Shown: positions 35,737 to 48,987 of the stretch, one piece after another | Numbering within the stretch: position 1 is the first letter of the stretch | Layout: each line of letters opens with the position of its first letter | Assembly: GCA_026874595.1 (NCBI GenBank) | Contig: CM049311.1 | Location: 46,131,676 to 46,195,675 of the forward strand | Reading direction: 5' to 3' | DNA: 64,000 nt | From: Sipunculus nudus | Taxonomy: Eukaryota; Annelida; Sipuncula; Golfingiida; Sipunculidae | Notes under the pieces: model-generated | Told to the model about the DNA's origin: nothing | What the model saw: the letters and a program-made list of their open reading frames with translations, nothing else | Databases searched by the model: none | Made by a program: the position numbers and the translations under genes

Positions 35737-38700
35737 ACTTTAAAATTCTGAACATGATATTCCCTGTAGTGTTAATGTAAATGAAAATAAGAATTTGTTC
35801 GAAATAAAAAATAAAACTGAACAGTGAAAGGTTTAATGTCAGGTCTAATGGAAGTTATTTTTTGTTTTAGTTTGATCCTTTATACCAGATTTCAGTGCAT
35901 AAGCCGACGTGCATCTGTTGTAATTTCTGATTAGTTTACCATTACTGTAATGTAACTACAGTGTGTATACACCTTCTATATACTTCTGTTAGCGAAGGGA
36001 TGGTATACGACATTGGAATTTACCAGTCAACTTGTTAAGAGCGTGTTTACTTACCTCTCAAAGAGGTTTGCTGAGTTTTTCACGAAACAAGGATCAAAGG
36101 AATAGGTGAGCGATGTTTTAATGTTTTGCCTTATACTGAGGCGCTGCTTTCAGCTGTTCTTATTCACAAATCGTGTATCATTTGATCAAATATGTATGAA
36201 CACCAAAGACTTATTGAATGGATGAAAGCCACAGGTATACGCTGTATAGATAGTTGGTAAAGAGAAACAAACGAAGGTACAACATGCCTGAAAGTGACAC
36301 AATGCTAAGGACCAACATTTCAAAGGGTTGATTATTTCGCCACCTGCTTTTTACACTGAGTGTTTGATAGACCGAATGCTTTCATAATCAGATGTTTTAT
36401 TTATGCCGTGTAGTATCTGAATTTGACATTCTCTGCCTGGTCCTAGCTCTTCCACCTGTGCTTTTGTGCTGAGTATGACGTGAAATGTTAAGGTCTGTCT
36501 TGTTTATGCCAGGCCCCTTGTCTTGTACCATGGCTATACATATAGCTTGCTTTTGTTTGTGCTTAAATAGATTGTAGCCGCTCCCTCCTTGGCGCTGTTA
36601 TCTTTATCTGTACTGAGGTGCTTTTCTCGTTCAAGTTAATCACCGAGTTCATATGTTCATCCACGTGCACCGTTTTTATCCTGTCATTTCTTTGTGAATA
36701 ATTTTTATCTGAATTTGTCTTTATGTGTTCATTAAATACTCGGACTACAACGTTCTTTGGTAGTTTTACGTGTACAGATCAAAATAAGATGTACAGCAGC
36801 GTTCAAAGCATGTGCTTAACAGGTACATTCTTAAGATATTGTTTCATGTTTTTTTTATCATAATCATAAACATTCACATCAGTTTCATTGTTATATATGT
36901 ACATCATGCCCATGTACCATGCAGTAGGTGATATGTTTATCAGTTTAGGTTGAATTGTTGGTTCAGGGTAAACTTGTTATGTCTGCTCGCTAGGACTCAC
37001 TATTTTTATGTTATGAATATTGACTAAAACATGCATGTTATCAAGACTCGCACATTCCAAGTTTAAACTATCCTGCATAAATGTACAATAAGAATCTCAT
37101 TACATACTACATTGTATATATTTATATAAAGCCTCACTGCGGGACCACATCGTACATGATAGATCTATAAAATTAAAGAATATTTCATATATCTCAGTGT
37201 CTGTTTATGTGAACAGGTATGAACCAGATTTCACTTGAAGAAAGTGTGAACGATGATTCGGCATGTGTGTCTGTGTGTGGTTTATTTTAAAAATCAAATG
37301 TTTTTGAGGAATGCGGGTCTTTCGTCAACCCCTGTTTTCTCCGAGTCTCACGCGTGGCAAATTTAGAATTACTAACTGTGGGTCGAATATATTTCTGTTC
37401 GTAAGTAATTACAAGTTAAAGCCAAAGGGAAAACATTGATCACACTGTATGTAAACATAATCTGCTGTCTTCCTTTTTTAGAAGTGTAAAAGAGCAAGAT
37501 ATAAAATTTCTGGAATTTGATAAACGAGTTGATGACCTAGTTTTTCCTTAATTCTAAGAATGTTTTATTTTAAATATACAAATTCATGTTGGGGCATATA
37601 TAACTCTGTGGCACCGCATTACGAATCTGCACTTTATATATAGGAAGTATACCTTCACATGTTTTAAATAACATGCAGAAGTATAAAACAATTTTGAAAA
37701 AAATATAGTTGTTTTCTGCCCATGAGACAAAATTTAAAATACAATAAACCAAGCGGAAAGTTAAACCGGGTGTGCGGATTACTATGGTTTTCCTGTCTTT
37801 TCGTATATATTTACATATGTTCTTTAAAACCATACCATCTTCTATATAGTGATATGTGTTGTGATATGACGCGTGTATTATCAGTCTATGAAACGAAAGA
37901 AAAATCAAAATGATTCCAGCAAATAATTTAATTCATATTAGGTTAAAAGCGGTTTAAATGGGTCTGCGGCTAATCGTGAAAGCAGCAATTAAATTTAAAT
38001 AAAAAATAAAATGTCCTAAAAATGTACTGCAGTCATTCCATGCTATTGATTCCCAGAGATGTCTGTGCATAAATGTGATAGTTTTGTACACACAAACACA
38101 CGGTCATACACACATATATACGTATTTGTTTGTTGCATATATATATATTGTTTATGTTTTACATAGGTGAATATACAAGGATTTTTAGGATGGACAAGTA
38201 ACCGGTGTGAGGCCGTGTACCTCGGTGTGAGTTGGTTAATACATCATTTAACTACACTGGTTTTACTATGAACAAGTTCAGAAATCAGCCTAATGATACG
38301 TGCCCTCAGCCGACACTCAGCTGCACCTGTCGCGGGGTGGGGTGGTGGAGGTAGACTTTCTGGGCCTCGGGTGATGCTCGGAACCCGTCAGGACCCATAA
38401 TAGTCGCAGGCAGCGGCCCAAAGAAATGCCATGAAAATTTTAAGGCATTGAGCTGAGTAGCCCGAGGAAAACCTGACGCCCCGCAGAGGTGTCACACAAA
38501 GTGACAATGTGTTCAATTTCTGACGACCCCATTGGCGTTTAACTGGTAATTTTCAATAATTTTTCCACACTTTTACGGGCGGTCCAAGAGAAACAGGTTA
38601 TTGTCTCACTCAGAGCTGGCATCTGTCTAATTATACACAGCCTAAACCGGAAAATTGCCGTGATTTTCTGCCCGGCTGCTTCCAAAACGATGTGTTAATA

Positions 38701-40812
38701 TAGTATTTTTGTACTCACTGTATATATAAGTGATGTTTGGATTAAGCCAGAAGACCATCAGTGCTTCTGTTATATATTTAAAGTATATTTACCATAGATT
38801 CGCTGTGACAGGCACGACACAATATTACAATATTTGTTTTAATTTTACGATTCTTCGATATTTTTAGATATAATGTTTCTGAAACGAGGTAATATTGGTA
38901 TATGTGTACTGGAAAACAAATATTTTAGTACTTTTGTTTTAATCAACAATACCTTTTACTTTTATTTTGGTTTATATCCTGCGTGCATATAACTTTGAAT
39001 TTATAGTTCTCCGAAATGCCTGAATTTCCAATCATGTTTCCTCGAGAAAATCCCTTTTTAACAAAATAGAGTAAAAGTGATAAATTTCCAAGTAAGCAAA
39101 TATACTTCAAATAAATGAATGAATTATATTTAAAAGAAGGACTTGTACGCTCTATATTTTGTTCGTCAAATATTTCAGGGATATTAAAGATAAAAGTTTG
39201 ATACAAAAACACTGAAAACTGTTAATAAAGTTTCGCTATATATAGGTCTGCGAACTTGAGAGGTCACAGAAGACACAAAAATTAGAATATGAAATGCTGT
39301 GGGAATAGGGCCTTGATAAGCATCAATATCTGTGAAGCATGTGTTTTCTCGTTCATTTTTTTAGCATGATTGGAGAAATTTTGAGGATGTCAACAAACTT
39401 AATTAAAACCTTGAGTGAATCCTGTTGGCCTGCTCGCAAAATATAACTAATGTCTAAAGCTTGTTAATGGTTTTCCCATGTAAAGCACCACATATTCCTT
39501 GGTCGGAGGTGCCCATTCTACACGCATAAGTACATCTTTTGCATCGGCAGTCTAACTACAGGTCTATTTTGTACGTGTTTGTTTGATTTTAGATATTCTG
39601 TTTCAACTGAGTGCACACTTTGACTGTTGCATATAGGGAGACATTTTCGCTGCATTAACAGTCAACTCCGCTTTGCTGAAAACCAAACGGTATGTTCATG
39701 GGAAGTTAGCATTAGTGTACAGCGACAAAAGTTCCACAATACCCCATTTAATTGCAGTGCGTTGCCTTATGGAGAAAACTGGCATCAATATTATTTTTCA
39801 TACACGAACTCGGTTACAGAATGTTTACCAAACGTCAGAACCGGCGCCGGCATGTGACCCGCCTGTCAGCTCCGCCATTGTACCGTACTGACTTGCTGAA
39901 TCGACTAATCAGCTAATTACCGTAAAGTTCCATCAGAATGTGACCAATGTGAAAATGACAGTGTGGGCAAGAGACAGTGAAGGGTAATGGGGCGTGCTGC
40001 GTGTTGCGTCAGTGCCACAGGCGTCTCTGGTAATCTCAGCTTGTAGACATTGAAAATATAAGGCTCTCATAATTCGCACCAGTAGCTGGGATGTAACCCG
40101 CAAACGGATTTACTGAATACCAATTAGAAACCAGAATGCCGTGGCTAATGTCACTTAATGGGACAATCGTGAGAACCAGTGTCTCACGTCTTCACCTTGG
40201 TCGGTCCGCGGTAACAAGTTGTATCTTTACTTTACTTTGTATACTACACTATACCGTTATAGAAATACAGGACAGACGACATGAAGAAAGCTAAACAAAC
40301 CAACACCTCGGTGGCGTTATATATGATGTATCATTTAACTGTTTAATGTATTTGTTGATCAATTAATTAGTTGATTTTATTCCTCATAAATGCATGAAAA
40401 ACATAACAGTTGCGTATAACTAATGAAATGTATAACAAACGAATATATTTATCAATGAATGATGTCACAAAATGTCATAACCCAGGATAATACAAAGGAC
40501 ATTTTGGAACTACACAAACTTGAAATTAAGTGTTTCCCATTCACCACAAAATAGGGCTCAAACTGTCCAATTTTAAAGTTTATGGTATTGTTTATATGTA
40601 TCTTAGTCCATTTATACTCTTTCATTATAATAAAAATAATTTAAACTAAAGAATATATATATATATATAAAGGAAAAAATTATATAAGGCCATAAAATCT
40701 AAGGGAGAAGTTTATGTATTGTAGTAGTTTTAGATGTATCTTTGGCATATATACTCACAAATATTCTCGTATATCAGTATTGTATAATACATACCACATA
40801 GTTTCCTGAAAT
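35734..40812. other. 3' flanking noncoding DNA
   Basis: Mostly AT-rich. GC-balanced parts lie near 38.2-38.7 and 39.6-40.25 kb. No protein family, RNA gene or mobile element was recognised. Confidence 0.5.
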
Positions 40813-41410
40813 TAGGTCACTCTGTCGTAATTTAGCCATAAAACTCGGTCTGACAGCATGCATATAAAAATCCTATTTGTTCCTCTATTATTCATCAGAA
40901 TTAGACCAAACTAAGCATTATTCATCAGTTAGTGTCAGAGTACCTATTTTGCTTATGACCTTGACATATGCTGTCACGGTCAAGTCACAGTTGACTGGGC
41001 ATTTGTTTGTTAGCGCGATAGCATCTAGGGTTTTGATAGGATTTAATTATTTTTATTTAGTTGAAGGCATCGACTAATGACACTCTCAGACTGATTAACT
41101 TTTGGTTGACCTTGACTTGTAAATTATATTTGTGCAATTTATTAGCACGTTTGCATTTCCACCAGTGACTCAATATCATGGAAATGTGGCTTTAGGCCTG
41201 TCTTTGGTAAATTGTCTCATATTCTGGTGTATCATTGCAGCATTCTGATTTCTAAAAATTAGTCATTTACACCTGATTTAGCCATAAAACTTAATCAGAC
41301 AGGATACCTTTATCAATAATATTGACACCTCTGTTATTCATCAGAATTGGCCAAACGATGCATTATTCATTCAGTTTGTTTAATAGTACCCATTTTGCTT
41401 ATGACCTTTG
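40813..41410. repeat. Diverged direct duplication with nuclear-receptor half-sites
   Basis: Two copies in the same order about 430 bp apart share TTTAGCCATAAAACT, CAGACAG, TTATTCATCAGAATT, CCAAAC, GCATTATTCATCAG and TACC.ATTTTGCTTATGACCT. Copy 1 is about 40813-40970 and copy 2 about 41250-41410. AGGTCA (40814), TGACCTTGAC (40956 and 41107) and AAGTCA (40982) fall in and between them. Confidence 0.7.
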
Positions 41411-41562
41411 TTTTCAACAAGTGGTTTTAGGCGTATCTTGATATGATTTCCTATAATTATGTGACCATGAGACGCTTCATGTATTTGCATGCAAATAGAG
41501 TTTTATCTAGTTTATCCTACGTTATATATTAATCACCATAAGTTTCAAGCTATATATATATA

Positions 41563-41640
41563 TTCAACGTTCAGTTTGGGAAAAATTGAAATGAGGAATG
41601 CACAAATAAATCAGCAATAGAGAGCTAGATAATGAAAATG
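41563..41640 (+). repeat. Dispersed repeat, copy 1
   Basis: GTTCAGTTTGGGAAAAATTG..GAGGAATGCACAAATAAATCAGCAATAGAGAGCTAGATAATGA resembles 58375-58450 closely and in the same orientation, 16.8 kb away. Family unknown. Confidence 0.65.
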
Positions 41641-44600
41641 AGTCACTTCAATTACTCTGAGAATATTGCTCTTAGATTGCTCACAAAGCCACAGTCAGAC
41701 CCAGAAATAATTCCTCAGTGTCAAATTATATCTGCATATGGAAACAACCCCTCAAGTGCGTAGAAGACTTGCATATTGACGTATATATATATAGCTAAAC
41801 AGTGGCATCCTGGAATTTGGTCTTTTGTTTAAAATAATACCTGTATTTGAATGCCTGAGCTCATTTCTTTAAGAATCAGGAGAAGGGAAAACGACTTCCT
41901 TACTCCAAATAAGGATGGGTTCTACATATATGAAGGATATATTTGTTTGTGGAAATATAAAACCCCCTTTTGAACCTGAAAATCCTTTTCCTTATAATAA
42001 ATGAACGTAATACATCAACACACATTTATATTTTTCATCAAGGACCTTTTCCTGAAATGCTATTTTGGCTGAAATTGGCTATCATTTTTATGCCCTTTAA
42101 ATCATTTTATATATGTCTTTCCTGTCAACTAGATCATAATCGTCTCCAGTCACTACATATTAATATTATAATCCGAGCCGCCCCTGCATGGCCACTTCCT
42201 CAGCCTTTTTACGAGTTATTGTGACGGCGGTATACCTGAAACAAATCCTTTCAGCCATTTCCTGTGACCGCTTGTTTCAAACGGTAATGATCTGGCTGAA
42301 AGACATCCGGGCATCGCTAATTATCCTTTGACAACCACCGTTGGAGGCACCAGTTGAACACATCCAGGTTTTTCGTTTGACTGCTTTTTCAACTACCGAA
42401 TGACTACCCGCCTATGGACCAGAGCCCATCAAATCGTCATTAAATGACACGTTAAATAGAATTACCAAGCCTAATCCAATAGACAGCCACTACAACTTAA
42501 TTCCATTCTTGAGACGGCAGTAGAGAGCCCTCGCGAGTGGTTCCCCCACTAACAAGTTCAGTGGACTGTAATATGTACCCTTGCATTTCTAAATAGACGA
42601 GGACTGGTCTTTTTGCGGTTTACTATTTGATCGATTGTGATATTCTCACATAGACACTAAAGCCCGACAAGGCATAAAACCTTATTAAAGTGGAGAAATC
42701 AAAAGATTTGACCAGCGATAGTGGGGGTTTGCGCACCTGCATGTAGCAGCCGCGCGGAGCACACACATGTACATCCGCGGCTTTTTGTTGTACCTGTTTA
42801 CTCACGGCAAAGCCTCTAAATTAACCAGCTTAGGACAAACAAGCCCAGCTCAAAAGCCCCCTCTGTCAATTTCTATCACATTCCGCTGGCGTTTTGGCAA
42901 ATGAACCCCCACTACACCTCGTCTATTCTGAAGCTGAATAGAAACTTTTGTGGGGCTAGATAGTTATGGTGAAGTCGACCTCACCGCCAGCGGTTTGCCG
43001 CGGTTTGACAAAGGACGAACGTTTCTGGCGTTACACTCCTCAAAGACAGAGCTAATCTGCGTGACAGAATGCTGTTGGCAATCAAATAAAGATTTCCTTA
43101 TCATGGCAGTTCATGGTTCATGTCAGCGTATACAAGTTATATCCTAAACATTGCATAATTCAGTATAAGTATTACTCCTGTCAATAACAAGTACAGTATT
43201 GCATATATAACAAGAACCATATTTTATGACGTATACTGACTTGAGTATAGTGTCTGTACAAATGTTATCATTGGTAACGTCTGGTGAACAATTCTTCTTT
43301 CATTTTTTTCTACTTGAAGAGCGCTTGTAAGACAGAGAAGGATTAAATACAGACACACGTATATGCGAATAGATCAAGGTAAAGGATTCTGTCTAGAATA
43401 AAGACGCCATGGTAATGTGAATAACTGCAGTTAGAATATTAAAGCGAACCATGAAGTCTTAACAGTTTTTTTTACCAAAATTTCGACGCCTTTTGACTGT
43501 TCCTACATGCTACTTATGTATCTCACATTCTCACATTTTTGCTAATCTTGTAGTCAGCCAAATTATTTCAGAAGAAAGGAAAGGAATTTTAACAGGTATA
43601 AGACAATACAGGTTGTTTTTGCGAGACAATGGGAAATGTTTATCGATTCTCCATTTTTATGTAAAACTGTTTAGGATATACTTAATGTTTTAGGAATCGA
43701 AACTCTGTAAATTCTGTATAAATATATACAGTTATAATATGATGATTCAAAAAGTGTATAGCTAATTATATTTGTTTTGATTTGATTGTATTTTTGTACA
43801 TGTGATTATTTATACCTTCCCAGAATGATAAAATATATACACTACTAAGTGTTTGTCAGATTATCATTAATACTAATTAGTGGAAACAGAATATTTCCAC
43901 ATTTCGTCATTAATGTTTTTATGTGAGCGGTCACATATCAAAGCATTTAATTTCTGCTATATTTATGGACATGTCTTTTCTTTTGAGAATCGGATGCGGC
44001 ATATTTATATAACTTATTTCGTTGATAGAAAAATTACGGGTATTTTCTATTTACCCCTATTCCCAGATCATTATTATTTATGTCAAGAAGGATTTAAAAC
44101 AATAACATTACTGGTTTATTCCATGGTGTGTATTCCAGAACCGGGCACGAGAGGACGCGCCCTTTTTTGGACTTAAATTGCCAAAACTTTAGTGTTGGTA
44201 ATATATAATTGATTATTGTTCCAGGTAACTTGCACCTTTTATACATGTTCATTGCTCAGACGTCATTTTACCAGCGCAATAATATCCTATCATCGTACTC
44301 TTCCTCTTTTCATTACGACGGTGCATCGCTGAATTAGGACAAAAGAAAATTATTTTTCGAGACGGCATTAGCCTCAGCTCCTTTGTAAAAATCGGGTAGC
44401 AACTATATATAGATCCGCCAACGTGTTCGAAAGCTCAGTGGTGTTTATATTTTTCACGGTTTCATGTTCGAAAAAAAAAGAAAAAAAGGGAAGAAATCAT
44501 TTGATAACTATTTTGTCCCAGTCAGATGAAAAATTATATATTATTTATTTTATTAGATATGCCGCAAAACTGATTTTAAATAACGGTGGTTAAAATGAAA

Positions 44601-47600
44601 TGTCACGAACATAACGCATGGAGATATATTATCCATCAGAGGGCAGTGCTTGTAAGCCGTGAGAGGCTATAGCGGTAAGTTGATAGGAAACAAGAACTGC
44701 AGATAAATATTAGGCACACGAGCCGGTCGTGGCGGTCCGAGGGGGCCGGGCATCAATGAAAGGTCAAGTAACAGGGGCGGCTCCTTTTCAAGTGTTCACG
44801 TTAACGTGTCCCCTCACAGCTCAACGTTTACAGACGTGGACCTATCTATATAGGTGGGAAATAGTCACCTAGTGGTCTACGTCAACCTCAAGTTCAATTT
44901 ATCTCTGCCAGCTATTGTCTTGTCTGTATGCTAAAACAAGATAAAATATAGGACATACCGTTATTATCACATGATCAAGACACATTCATTCAATCAGTTT
45001 CTACCATTCATGTATATGCAATATGTCATTTAGTCAACATGTTTTACAGGATCATATATATATATGTACGAAAGGATATTGAAGGGTCATCCGTTTTACA
45101 AACTTTTACATTTAAATCACTTTTATTTGTCCTTAAGTTTCCCCCATATATTCCATTAAAGGTTGACTTGCCGATCCCATGTAATCAAATTTTTCAGCCC
45201 AGACATTTAATTTTTATACTAAAAATACGTAATAATGATTTTAAATAGCTTACAAGTTACGACTTAAGGGCCTTCTAATACTGTATTAATGTGTTTATCG
45301 AATAACATAATGTTCCTTGATCAGGACGGAGAACTAGATATTTATGAAAAAAAATATCTGCCTAAAGAAGGTTCAAGCGGATATTCCTTTGATACATCCG
45401 GTGTCACGGAAAAGATGACCTTTGAGATTTACACAAAGATTTAATGCCGGGGGCAGCTTGGTAGCAACTGTCAAAAGAACAATTAGTCGAAAACAACAAG
45501 ATCTGGTCCTTTTTGGTGAATAATAAATAACTAAAGTAATCTTATAATCCTTCGCTCTTTTTCAAAGGCCTGGTCTGTTCGTTCATAAATGTGTATTTTG
45601 GGATGTTGGATTTACCTTGAAGGCATAATTTACAGAAAATGTAATAAAAGGATCTCACATAGAGGTAGGGGCTCTAGAAATAATACATACACCAGCAAAA
45701 ACCTGAGTGCCAGAGTTTATATCAGCTTCCACTTATAGATACCAACAAAAGGAGTTTTGTGTTGTATTTTAATGCTTTTCTCTCAAAGGAAAATACGTCC
45801 ATGCCAAGATAATGCTTTGCTCGTAAATGAGAAAAAAAGAATATTCCATGCGAATAGGATTATACCCAATTATTTTTGCGTTATTAGTGGGTATGGAAGT
45901 TTTCATTAGTTTTCATTTTGGTTCGCTTTTCCCTTCAAACTGCAGTATATAAAATGCATGACTGTTCTTGAAATATAATGAAAGGACTGTTCGTCGTTTT
46001 TATTATTAGTGGGAGTAAGCCGAGAAAAATAAGAAAATGAAGGGGAGGAGATTCCATATACAGACAGAGAAGGAGACTGTGGGAAGACTTGGCAAACTCT
46101 GAGACAGTGGTCACGCAGCCGGACTGGGAAGGCCAGAGATGGCCAAGATAGCATGGGAGCGGCGACTCTGTCCCCAGCAGGAAGCCGTGTTGACCCCGGT
46201 GAACCTGAAAGAACCTTCAGAAATAGAGGATCAACATTGGATACCAGGGAGGGCTCAGTCATTGATGTTATCTGTCAGCCAGTAAATCCTGAGTATGTGT
46301 GACCGATGTGCTCAGAAGGAGAGGCATGTCGGCCGTCACCCCGAGGTCAGTTAACCATTGTGAGTCTCTGACTCTTTTGTTCCTGCCATTCACGGCGGCT
46401 CTGTTCCAAAGTGGTTGAATTGAAGGCCCGCAGACAAGCATACCCGAGTGCGCCAAAAAATTGAAAAGTTCCTCGTGACTTGAATGGCAGCAGGAGAACG
46501 GGAATATGACTAACCACAATAAGTTTCTGACAAATTGTCGTCGGCGACCGAGCTTTCACGGACCCCTACGGACCTTTGCAATTGCCTCCAAGGGCGGACT
46601 GACAGTTGAACCCTCCTTACCCCTGAGTTCCGCTCACCTGCTTGGAGCTGATCCGGGAGAGTGTGGGGGTGAGGGGGGCGTGGAGGTTCACATGAAACAC
46701 GAACGATGATTGTTGTACATCGATAAAAATAATGTTATTGATTGAAAAATCGTCACACTAATATCACACATAAATCTCATTAATTACCGCTACTAATTTA
46801 TTAACAAATGCTCTGGTCTTACCCCCTACATTATACTTGACCGGTTTCAACATGGCTGTCTTTTGGCAAGTGGTATATCAGGTAATACATAAAACTGTTA
46901 AAGGAAATGTCATAAGCTGCCATTTGGATTTTGTGTGGTTACTCACGCTCCCGGGTTAATGTTACAGTGATTTGTAAGCTTTGCATTCCCCGGGATGTCG
47001 TTTATTAATCTGGTTACAAGCAAGGCCTCCCATCTGTCCTGTAGCTCCGGTGTTTAAGGTGCCCCCACCCCTCCCAGTTCCTCTTTCATCAAAACGAAGA
47101 TATATAATATTTTTTAATCATTTATTAATGTGTGTGTATGCACTACATACGGGCACCCCTCCCCACCCCGGATGGTGGTTAGTGTGCTGATGACGTTGTG
47201 TTTGGGTTCATCCTGATTATGACTGTTCCGTATACGTGCACTGGTCACGCTATTTGCTTCTGTCCGGAAACAGCCACTGTGTCCTGCCCAGACACAGACT
47301 GCCATGTCGGCGTTAGGACTCTAGGGAGGCCTGGCCTGTTACCAGATTTATAAATGACACCCCCGGGGGAGTCAAAGCTTACAAATCACGGCTACCGTTT
47401 TCAAGCAGCAGAGACTTTGTAGCTTAGTAACAGATAAACGAAACCAATACCAGCAAAAAGTCCAGCCCGGGGTGAGAATGTGTATTATTGTGTGGGGCAT
47501 GGTAAGTGAAGGAGTTGGCTTAGCCCTAGATGTTATTCTTCTCGGCTGGACACTCTGGTTCGCTCTGTACATGCGCAATGACGCGTATGACGGAAACCCA

Positions 47601-48416
47601 TTACCCGTGTATGGCTGCCTCTCACCTGTATGCTTCTATATAAGGTTCATGTCATTAAGTCTTTCAGGAGCAACCGGCCCCTAAATGGGGCCTTCTGTGG
47701 CCCGTTCTACCTTTGGCAACGTCCAAAAAGTAATTATAATACAGGCGCAGCCGAGCAGAAGCATTCTGCATGTTTTCTCTGGGCATTTGCGCGACTAATC
47801 TTTCCCCTGTGGCACGACGTGTACCACTGTGACCGCGATATACGAACAGTCTCAAGTACTGCTTCATTTGGGCCATTCGGTTCACAAGGGCTTCAGATGT
47901 GCCAACTATACAAGCCCGCCCCAGACAATGACAGCGATTTGTTAGATACCTGGCATTTTCACAAATATAAATGATGACCTTATTTTCTTAATGTATCTTC
48001 CTACTTCAATAAACACTCACACATAAGGCAGGAGTAAAAACAGCTCCCAGACATCTCTGTGGTGAGTTTTCTCCGTCGTTGAGGATTTCTGTGTTTGTTT
48101 CTCCACGCTGCGTATACTTTCAGTTCACTGATCATTCATTGTATAGTTTTAGATAATCTAATGGGCTAACCTTTCCTTTCTGTCGCTTCACGGTTTCATG
48201 GCTTCTGTGAAAATACGCTAGTAACTTTATTTCAATCCCATGTTTGTGTTTTTGGTTATATATTTCTCTCGTAGATTTTTTGTATTATAAATAAAATTTA
48301 ACCCAAAAATAAATTTAGGGGTAGCAAACAACTTTAAAACCAATATATATTAATTAAAATAATTATATGATCAATCCTAATCATTCTTTACTATTATTTT
48401 TCTTTTGTGGTGATGA
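41641..48416. other. 3' intergenic noncoding DNA
   Basis: AT-rich DNA with GC-balanced islands at about 42.18-43.14, 44.65-44.9, 46.0-46.7 and 46.9-47.95 kb. The island at 42.2 kb contains GCTAATTATCCTTTGAC, a homeodomain core next to a TCF-like CTTTGA. ORFs up to 118 codons show no domain and lie antisense to one another. Confidence 0.45.
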
Positions 48417-48535
48417 TGATTATTATTTTTATTATTTTTGTTATTGTTTGTGTTCTCGTTTTTGTTATTCTTGTATTTATAATTATTATTATTATTATTT
48501 TTATTATTATTATTATTGTTATTATTTATCGGTTC
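48417..48535. repeat. Degenerate (TTA)n tract
   Basis: ATTATTATTTTTATT-type repeats with GTT and TTG interruptions. It produces Tyr-rich and Asn-rich false ORFs on opposite strands. Confidence 0.85.
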
Positions 48536-48834
48536 CTTATTATTTTCATCAGTATTATTAACTTTAAAAGATGATGGAATATAAATGCATATTTTTTTTA
48601 TTTCAAAAGGATATCTTGATGTAGTATATAAGCTCATCAGGCAGGACTTAATTCCATATGTTTTTTTCTCACCAAAACGAGTCCTATATACCATCTTTGC
48701 TCGTGTAAATGTTAACATGATTTTCTTCAAAGAACTAACTAACTGAATTAGAAGATATCAAAATATCTGCCCGTTACCGCATAATACTCTGAATCTCACA
48801 AGAATTTATTTTACATTTCCCACTTCAGATCAAG

Positions 48835-48856
48835 TTTTTTTTTTTTTTTTTTTTTT
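48835..48856. repeat. Poly-T run
   Basis: 22 consecutive T followed by GCAG; possibly the reversed tail of a retrocopy, but no body was recognised. Confidence 0.8.
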
Positions 48857-48987
48857 GCAGTCAGTTATAGGTAATTGTCAAGGACACTATCATTACCTTA
48901 TTTTCATCTTCTTAACCAAACCAACTTAATTTGAAGTATTTATTTGAAATAATGAAGGCCTTCAACGTAGGTAAAACATTAGCACGT

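Noticed and set aside
45906-46262. 118-codon minus-strand ORF
   Set aside because: No recognisable motif; overlapping ORFs of similar length in a GC-balanced island.
48377-48730. Asn-rich ORF
   Set aside because: Translation of the degenerate (TTA)n tract.
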